Positions 14,420-18,461 of a stretch of 18,461 bases of DNA are shown piece by piece. The notes below the pieces were generated by a model, which did not search any database, was not told where the DNA came from, and was given only the letters and a program-made list of their open reading frames with translations. The DNA comes from DAOUFU01 sp034429275 (lineage in GTDB: Bacteria > Chloroflexota > Anaerolineae > Aggregatilineales > Aggregatilineaceae). The stretch's first letter is position 1; the number at the start of each line of letters is the position of its first letter. The stretch covers positions 1 through 18,461 of the forward strand of contig DAOUFU010000018.1 of assembly GCA_034429275.1 (NCBI GenBank), written 5' to 3'. A program made the position numbers and the translations under genes.

Positions 14420-14452
14420 CGGGCGCTGCCGGGAAGTTTCCCGCAGCGCCCG
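14420..14452. terminator. Bidirectional terminator between PIG-L and TauE/SafE genes
   Basis: CGGGCGCTGC (14420-14429) pairs with GCAGCGCCCG (14443-14452). After one bulged C, GGGAA pairs with TTCCC around a tiny loop. Going minus-ward the stem is followed by a T-rich ATTCGTTTTTC, suiting the TauE/SafE transcript; plus-ward the tract is TTGTGTG. The inner GGCGCTG/CAGCGCC matches the terminators at 3053 and 8894. Confidence 0.72.
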
Positions 14453-14486
14453 TTGTGTGCTGCGGCAGTTTTGGCATCTGCCCCAA

Positions 14487-15209
14487 CTACCCCAACAGCA
14501 GCGAGACTCCGGCCCACAGCAGCCCGGCCATCATCAGCCACTCGAACACCTGCCGGTTGATGCGCGTCACCAGCCAGCGCCCGACCAGCACACCAAGCGG
14601 GATCACCACCGCGACCCAGCCATAGCGCGCCAGCAGGTCGAGCTTGAGCACATTCGCGCTGAGAAAAAACGGCAGCTTCATCAGGTTCACCAGGGCGAAA
14701 AAGATCACATTGGTGGCGACAAACACGGTGGGGACGACCTTCTGCAGCAGCAGGTAGGCGGTGATGGGCGGGCCGCCCGCGTTCGCCAGCGCCGAAGCGA
14801 ATCCCGCGCCGCCCCCGGCCAGCCAGCCGTGCCAGTCGCGGTGCCGGTAGGCCACCGTCTGCAGGCGGTCGCTGGCGAATTTGTAGGCGAGTATCACCAG
14901 GGTGAACGCGCCCAGGATGCGGCGCAGCGCATCATCGGAGAGCGAGGTGAGCAGCAGCAGCCCCAGGATCACGCCGATCACTGCGCCCGGCAGCAGCAGC
15001 TTCACGTGGTACATGTCCCATTTCCGCCAGTAGAACGGCATGGCGGTCCAGTCGCCGAAGATGAGCAGCGGCAGCGCCAGCCCGATCGCATCTGAGACGG
15101 GCATTCGCGTCGCCACCATCGGCACGACCAGCGCCCCCATCGGGCCAAAGCCGCCCTTTGCCAGCCCGATGATGAGCGCTGCCAGCAGCATGATAATAGT
15201 CGTGGTCAT
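14487..15209 (-). CDS. TauE/SafE-family permease
   Basis: This is 240 residues from the ATG at 15209, the usual size for the family, with about seven or eight membrane helices. It shows the duplicated family signatures: LIIGLAKGGFGPMGALVVP (about 12-30) in the first half and GAGFASALANAGGPPITAYLLLQK in the second. TauE/SafE proteins export or import sulfoacetate, sulfite or other small anions across the inner membrane; the substrate is not readable here. The frame stays open upstream through repeat copy 4, but that extension has no membrane or family character. The start lacks a strong ribosome-binding site. The gene converges on the PIG-L gene. Confidence 0.9.
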   Translation of the reverse strand: MTTTIIMLLAALIIGLAKGGFGPMGALVVPMVATRMPVSDAIGLALPLLIFGDWTAMPFYWRKWDMYHVKLLLPGAVIGVILGLLLLTSLSDDALRRILGAFTLVILAYKFASDRLQTVAYRHRDWHGWLAGGGAGFASALANAGGPPITAYLLLQKVVPTVFVATNVIFFALVNLMKLPFFLSANVLKLDLLARYGWVAVVIPLGVLVGRWLVTRINRQVFEWLMMAGLLWAGVSLLLG

Positions 15210-15267
15210 GGGGATGATCTCTGCGGTGAAGGAGGACACACGCGCCGGTCCTGTGTCGGCTGCGCCG

Positions 15268-15273
15268 AGTATA
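15268..15273 (-). promoter_or_regulatory. Candidate -10 box for the TauE/SafE gene
   Basis: TATACT on the minus strand lies about 60 bp before the ATG at 15209. The -35 region is poor (GTAGCG at 17 bp). It lies between repeat copy 4 and the gene, paralleling the other copies. Confidence 0.38.
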
Positions 15274-15345
15274 CCACCGGGCGCGCCAGCCGCTACCGGC
15301 TGAGGCCGGAGGGTGCGTGCAAAACCTGACAGCGAGTTTTCCGGG

Positions 15346-15502
15346 CAAACACCGGCCTCACCCCAAACCTCGCCGCTCCCTGCGGGTTCGGCTCGGTTTT
15401 GCCCCTCTCCAAAACTTTTTTGGAGAGGGGCGGCGCGGCCCGTTCTTGGCCGCGCGGGGTGAGGCCAACCCTTCGCCCCCTCATATCCGATCAATTTGCC
15501 AA
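15346..15502 (-). repeat. Dispersed promoter-associated repeat, copy 4 (diverged)
   Basis: The core at 15354-15466 (113 bp) has ends GGCCTCACCCC and GGGGTGAGGCC. The central hairpin pairs CCCCTCTCCAAAA (15402-15414) with TTTTGGAGAGGGG (15418-15430) around CTT. Relative to copies 2 and 3 a G has become A in one arm and its partner C has become T in the other, so pairing is kept. The flank toward the sulfur-carrier gene contains the shared GATCGGATATGAG block, seen in reverse. The other flank has little similarity to copies 1-3. It points toward the TauE/SafE gene. Confidence 0.82.
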
Positions 15503-15521
15503 CGTGCATGAGTCGGCGGAA

Positions 15522-15749
15522 TCAGCCGCCGGACATCATGGGGACCAGCGTCACGCGGTCGCCTGCCGCCAGCAGCACATCGTCGCGCACCACCACCCCG
15601 TTGACCACTGCCGCCGTCAGTTCCGGGTGCAGCCCCCGCTCGCGGATCGCCGCGTGCAAATGTGTGCCGGGCGGCATGGGGAACGTACGCCCGCGGTAGC
15701 GCACCATCACCGGCTCGTCGGGCTGAGAAGTGGAGGAAGCGCCTGTCAT
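15522..15749 (-). CDS. ThiS/MoaD-like sulfur-carrier (ubiquitin-like) protein
   Basis: This 75-residue protein ends in MMSGG. The C-terminal Gly-Gly is what ThiS, MoaD and other beta-grasp sulfur carriers need for adenylation and thiocarboxylate formation. The body fits the fold: strands VMVRYRGRTFPMP, a helix HAAIRERG, then TAAVVNGVVVRDDVLLAAGDRVTLVPM, whose VVNG and GDRV are typical of ThiS/MoaD. The likely role is as sulfur donor in thiamine, molybdopterin or another sulfur pathway, or as a protein modifier. No thiF/moeB, thiG or moaE lies nearby, so the pathway is open. The first 12 residues are a polar extension. It has an extended -10 promoter about 40 bp upstream and its stop lies 20 bp from repeat copy 4. 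Confidence 0.85.
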   Translation of the reverse strand: MTGASSTSQPDEPVMVRYRGRTFPMPPGTHLHAAIRERGLHPELTAAVVNGVVVRDDVLLAAGDRVTLVPMMSGG

Positions 15750-15765
15750 CGGCTGATTTCTCGCA

Positions 15766-15795
15766 TTAGCACACCTCGCCTCATGGGTTTATTAT
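15766..15795 (+). promoter_or_regulatory. Candidate promoter for the Nudix gene
   Basis: TTAGCA (15766-15771), 18 bp and TATTAT (15790-15795) precede the ATG at 15836 by 40 bp. It overlaps the opposite-strand -10 box of the sulfur-carrier gene, so the two promoters would compete. Confidence 0.42.
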
Positions 15796-15799
15796 AGCA
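15791..15799 (-). promoter_or_regulatory. Extended -10 promoter for the sulfur-carrier gene
   Basis: On the minus strand TGC-TATAAT (15799-15791) is a perfect extended -10 element. No good -35 box is seen, which such promoters can lack. The predicted leader is about 35 nt. Confidence 0.6.
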
Positions 15800-15835
15800 G
15801 GTCTGCCGCGCCGATCCGTCACCAGGGGACTCGCC

Positions 15836-16330
15836 ATGCCGATCTCGGACTATATTCGCAAAATGCGCGCCTTCATCGGTCACGATGTGCTGGTGCTGGT
15901 GGGGTGCGCCGCCGTGATTCGCCGCGTAGATGGCGCGATCCTGCTCCAGCGCCGCTCGGATAACGGCCTGTGGGGGCTGCCCGCCGGAAGCTGCGAGCCG
16001 GGCGAAGACCCCGCGGCCACCATCATCCGCGAGGTGCGCGAGGAAACCGGCCTGGAGGTGATCCCGGAGCGAATCGTGGGCGTCTATGGTGGCCCCGATC
16101 ACGTGCTGACCTATCCCACCGGCGACCGGGTGGCGCTGAGCAGTAGCTGCTTCGAATGCCGTATCACTGGCGGCGCAGTCTCCGAGGGCGACGACGAGAC
16201 GCTGGAGCTGCGGTGGTTCGCGCCGGAGGCCCTGCCCGATACGCTGATGCCCCATCACCGGCTGCGCATCACCCACGCGTTGAGCCGCACCACGCCCTAT
16301 TTCCGCGTCCCCGGCCAGGACGAGTCGTGA
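15836..16330 (+). CDS. Nudix hydrolase
   Basis: This 164-residue protein has a perfect Nudix box at residues 51-73: Gly51, five residues, Glu57, seven residues, then REVREETGL. The glutamates in this helix bind the divalent metals used to cleave a nucleoside-diphosphate-linked substrate. The N-terminus MPISDYIRKMRAFIGHDVLVLVG and the strand AILLQRRSDNGLWGLPAG just before the box are typical of a common Nudix subgroup annotated only as NUDIX hydrolase. The substrate cannot be inferred. AGGGG eight bases before the ATG fixes the start. It is divergent from the sulfur-carrier gene with overlapping promoters. It is followed by 329 bp without a gene; a hairpin GATGCCC/GGGCATC at 16342-16367 has no T-run. 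Confidence 0.95.
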   Translation: MPISDYIRKMRAFIGHDVLVLVGCAAVIRRVDGAILLQRRSDNGLWGLPAGSCEPGEDPAATIIREVREETGLEVIPERIVGVYGGPDHVLTYPTGDRVALSSSCFECRITGGAVSEGDDETLELRWFAPEALPDTLMPHHRLRITHALSRTTPYFRVPGQDES

Positions 16331-16436
16331 CCGGGCCGCAAGATGCCCGTTTTCCCTGTTGGGCATCGGCGAAAGCAGGGCAAACTCCGCAAGCTGTATT
16401 CTCTTGGGATTTTATTCAGCCTCTGAGTTACCAGGG

Positions 16437-16465
16437 TTCACCCAGGCCCCGACCCGTGCTATACT
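16437..16465 (+). promoter_or_regulatory. Extended -10 promoter for the cytidylate-kinase-like gene
   Basis: TTCACC (16437-16442), 17 bp and TATACT (16460-16465) are joined by TGC directly before the -10 box, so it is also an extended -10 element. The predicted start site is near 16472. Confidence 0.6.
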
Positions 16466-16659
16466 ATGTTCACAGACCTGCTAAGCCTATGCAGGGTGCC
16501 ACCCGGAGCACGCCCGGCCAGAGTCACCGGTCATCGTTGCTTCGCTGGTCTAACGCCGGACGCGCTCTCACGCCCCGTCCACCCGCCTGTCCCCAGGCGG
16601 CAGCCGACCGCTTCGCACGGAAGGGTGAAGCGCAGACTGAGAACACAGGAGGTGCGTCA
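16466..16659 (+). other. Long, potentially structured leader of the cytidylate-kinase-like gene
   Basis: About 190 nt separate the promoter from the start codon, with no credible gene between them. The region holds a perfect 7-bp hairpin, CCGCCTG-TCCC-CAGGCGG (16583-16600). A second stem, CGCTTC/GAAGCG, lies just before the ribosome-binding site. I do not recognise a known riboswitch class, SRP RNA, RNase P RNA or 6S RNA in it. Confidence 0.4.
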
Positions 16660-17328
16660 ATGGCCGTAATCACCGTTTCCCGCGAGTATGGCAGCGCCGG
16701 CGACCAGATCGCCGCGCACATCTGCCAGCGTCTGAACTATGCCTATTTCGACAAAAAGATGATGCTTGAAACTGCCGCCGAAGTCGGCCTCTCTGCCCAG
16801 GATGTGATCGACTTCTCCGAAGAGCAGTACCGTGTGCGCGGGTTTGTCTCGCGCCTGCTGCGCGGACGCCCACACGAAGCCGATCTGGGCGCGCTCCCGC
16901 TCGAAGAAGTCGAAAGCAGCCGCTTCGCCAGCACCTCGCGCCTGCTCAACGAGGAACAGTTCGTCGATCTCATGCGCTACATCGTGCTCAGCGCCTACGA
17001 CTCCGGCAACATTGTGATCGTGGGGCGCGGCGGGCAGGCGATCCTGGCCGACAAGCCGGGCGTGATCCACCTGCGCGTCGTCGCCTCGATGGACGATCGC
17101 ATCGAAGCCCTGCGCGCGCGGGGCATGACCGGGGTCAGCACCATCAAGCACGCCCTGCACGAACACGACCAAGCCACCGCCCAGTACCTCAAGCGGTTCT
17201 ATAACATCGACTGGGCCGACCCGATCCACTACCACCTGGTGATCAACGCTTCGCGCGTTACCCCGCAGCAGGCCGGGGAGATCGTGGCGAGCATGGTCGC
17301 GCAGATGGAGAATGCGCCCACCGCGTAA
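16660..17328 (+). CDS. Cytidylate kinase-like protein
   Basis: This is 222 residues from the ATG at 16660, fixed by a near-ideal AGGAGGT six bases upstream. A longer frame beginning at 16156 overlaps the Nudix gene and is rejected. It opens MAVITVSREYGSAGDQIA, the pattern of the cytidylate-kinase-like family (usually SRxxGSGGxxIA), followed by LNYAYFDKKMM. A second nucleotide-fold strand, IVIVGRGGQAIL, is at about 117-128. A lid-like Arg-rich helix, MDDRIEALRARGM, follows. It is a P-loop-type kinase fold without a classic GKS/T loop, and one Gly of GSGG is Ala13 here. It may phosphorylate CMP or another small substrate; activity in this family is largely untested. It may be cotranscribed with queG, 59 bp on. 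Confidence 0.87.
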   Translation: MAVITVSREYGSAGDQIAAHICQRLNYAYFDKKMMLETAAEVGLSAQDVIDFSEEQYRVRGFVSRLLRGRPHEADLGALPLEEVESSRFASTSRLLNEEQFVDLMRYIVLSAYDSGNIVIVGRGGQAILADKPGVIHLRVVASMDDRIEALRARGMTGVSTIKHALHEHDQATAQYLKRFYNIDWADPIHYHLVINASRVTPQQAGEIVASMVAQMENAPTA

Positions 17329-17345
17329 GCTGCGCCGGAACCTGT

Positions 17346-17368
17346 GGGGGCGTTCGACCGACGCCCCC
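17346..17368 (+). terminator. Hairpin between the kinase-like gene and queG
   Basis: GGGGGCGT (17346-17353) pairs with ACGCCCCC (17361-17368) around a 7-nt loop. No T-run follows, so it may pause or partly end transcription rather than terminate strongly. It lies 20 bp before the queG start. Confidence 0.4.
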
Positions 17369-17387
17369 CCTTCATGATCAACCGCCC

Positions 17388-18440
17388 ATGCCCCTCTCCG
17401 CCGCCCCGGGCTACCGCCACGCCCAGGACCTCGGATTCACCCAGGCCGGGATCATCCCTGCTGCCCCGTCGCCGCGCCTGTATGCCTACCAGCGCTGGAT
17501 CGCCGCCGGGATGCACGGCCCGATGGCCTACCTCGCCCGACCGGATCGCCAGCAGCGCCGCCAGGATTTGAACGTCATCTTGCCCGGCGTGCGCTCGCTG
17601 ATCGTGGTAGCGCTCGACTACGCGACCGCTCCCATCCCCGACTCAATCCTGCGCGATCCCCGGCGCGGGCGTATCTCCAATTATGCCTGGGGCACAGACT
17701 ATCACGACGTGATGACCCCGCGCCTGGAACAGATCGCCGCGCGGCTGGTGGACGAAGCAGGGGGTGACGTGCGCTGCCGCGTCTATGTCGATACGGGCGC
17801 GCTGCTCGAACGCAGCCACGCACAGCAGGCGGGCCTGGGCTTCATCGGCAAAAACACCATGCTGATCCATCCCCGGCGCGGCTCGCTGGCCTTCCTGGGC
17901 GAGATTCTGACCACCGCCGCCTTCGATGCCGTCGATGCGCCGCACCGCGAGATCATGTGCGGCACCTGCACGCGCTGCCTGGCGGCCTGCCCGACCCGCG
18001 CCTTCCCGCAGCCCTACGTGCTCGATGCGCGCCGCTGCATCAGTATGCTGACCATCGAGCTAAAGGGACCGATCCCGCTCGAACTGCGCCCGCTGATGGG
18101 CAACTGGGTGTACGGCTGCGATATCTGCCAGGATGTCTGCCCCTTCACGCGCAAATTCGCCGCCCCCACTGCCGAGCGCGCCTTCTACCCGGTGGACATT
18201 GACCGGGCCGCGCCGCCGCTGGCCGACCTGTTGGCGCTGGATGAGGCGAGCTTTCGCGCGCGGTTTGGCGGCTCGGCGTTGGAGCGCATCGGGCGCGAGC
18301 GCCTGGTCCGCAACGCCTGTGTCGCGGCGGGCAACAGCCGCCTGCCGGAATTCATCCCGCTGCTGGAGCGGCTGGCAGCGGATGACTCCGCGCTGGTGGC
18401 CGAACACGCGCGCTGGGCATTGGAACAGATGCGGGGATGA
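17388..18440 (+). CDS. queG: Epoxyqueuosine reductase QueG
   Basis: This 350-residue protein is full length for QueG, the cobalamin- and iron-sulfur-dependent enzyme that makes queuosine from epoxyqueuosine in tRNA wobble position 34. VDTGALLERSHAQQAGLGFIGKNT holds the catalytic Asp135. Two [4Fe-4S] sites are formed by CGTCTRCLAACP (Cys191, 194, 197, 201) and YGCDICQDVCP (Cys244, 247, 251), with Cys217 in CISMLTIE. The C-terminus has the RFGGSALERIGRERLVRNACVAAGNS signature and a HEAT-like helical tail. The start at 17388 has no visible ribosome-binding site; the upstream sequence is C-rich and a hairpin sits at 17346. No other queuosine gene is in the window. Only 21 bases follow the stop and nothing is seen in them. 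Confidence 0.95.
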   Translation: MPLSAAPGYRHAQDLGFTQAGIIPAAPSPRLYAYQRWIAAGMHGPMAYLARPDRQQRRQDLNVILPGVRSLIVVALDYATAPIPDSILRDPRRGRISNYAWGTDYHDVMTPRLEQIAARLVDEAGGDVRCRVYVDTGALLERSHAQQAGLGFIGKNTMLIHPRRGSLAFLGEILTTAAFDAVDAPHREIMCGTCTRCLAACPTRAFPQPYVLDARRCISMLTIELKGPIPLELRPLMGNWVYGCDICQDVCPFTRKFAAPTAERAFYPVDIDRAAPPLADLLALDEASFRARFGGSALERIGRERLVRNACVAAGNSRLPEFIPLLERLAADDSALVAEHARWALEQMRG

Positions 18441-18461
18441 GCGGCGTGCCGGGTCCCAAAA

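Noticed and set aside
457..15502. A CRISPR array
   Set aside because: The repeats are thousands of bases apart, about 110-230 bp long, in both orientations, and no cas gene is present.
15210..15509. N-terminal extension of the TauE/SafE protein
   Set aside because: The extension translates repeat copy 4 and its flank; the family domain begins right after the ATG at 15209.
16156..16659. A 168-residue extension of the cytidylate-kinase-like protein
   Set aside because: It overlaps the Nudix gene in another frame. The ATG at 16660 has a near-ideal ribosome-binding site and the domain starts there.
16466..16659. SRP, RNase P, 6S or tmRNA in the long leader
   Set aside because: None of the conserved core sequences of these RNAs is present.

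Overview
The window is GC-rich and gene-dense. It reads like a chromosomal segment of a Chloroflexota bacterium, probably Anaerolineae-like. That is an inference from the lineage-restricted hypothetical proteins, the EF-G2-type elongation factor paralogue and the abundance of short dispersed repeats; no rRNA or other marker gene is present to prove it. I see no phage, plasmid, transposase, CRISPR array, tRNA or rRNA. Eighteen genes are supported, one of them cut by the left edge.

Layout. 1-218 (minus) is the N-terminus of an unrecognised membrane protein. 219-931 is a long divergent intergenic region holding two good promoters and repeat copy 1. 932-3022 (plus) is an EF-G-like GTPase closed by a textbook terminator. 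3118-4149 (minus) is a ROK-family sugar kinase. 4417-6267 (minus) is an EamA-type transporter after an ABC-2-type permease. 6423-7157 (plus) is a VTT/DedA-like membrane protein. 7158-7635 holds a palindrome cluster, repeat copy 3 and a strong promoter for a DUF362 protein (7636-8862, plus), also closed by a textbook terminator. 9088-9462 (plus) and 9556-10077 (minus, a lipoprotein) converge on a shared hairpin. 10260-11183 (minus) is a helical-repeat-like hypothetical, divergent from three plus-strand genes: a DUF4177-like protein, an all-helical hypothetical and a membrane-anchored Met-rich protein. 13507-14394 (plus) is a PIG-L/LmbE deacetylase, converging on a TauE/SafE permease (14487-15209, minus). 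That permease is preceded by repeat copy 4 and a ThiS/MoaD-like sulfur carrier (15522-15749, minus). Then come a Nudix hydrolase (15836-16330), a cytidylate-kinase-like protein with a long leader (16660-17328) and epoxyqueuosine reductase QueG (17388-18440), all plus.

Most of the genes are unrelated housekeeping or accessory functions, so I see no single pathway or defence system. The most distinctive feature is a four-copy dispersed element with a core of about 106-114 bp. It has inverted ends (GGCCTCACCCCC / GGGGGTGAGGCC), a long central palindrome that shows paired base changes between copies, and a second inner hairpin. All four copies lie in intergenic DNA and point the same way as the next gene downstream. 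In the two longest copies the homology stops 21 or 22 bp before a near-consensus sigma-70-type promoter. This may be a promoter-associated mobile or regulatory module. All promoters and terminators were found by eye.
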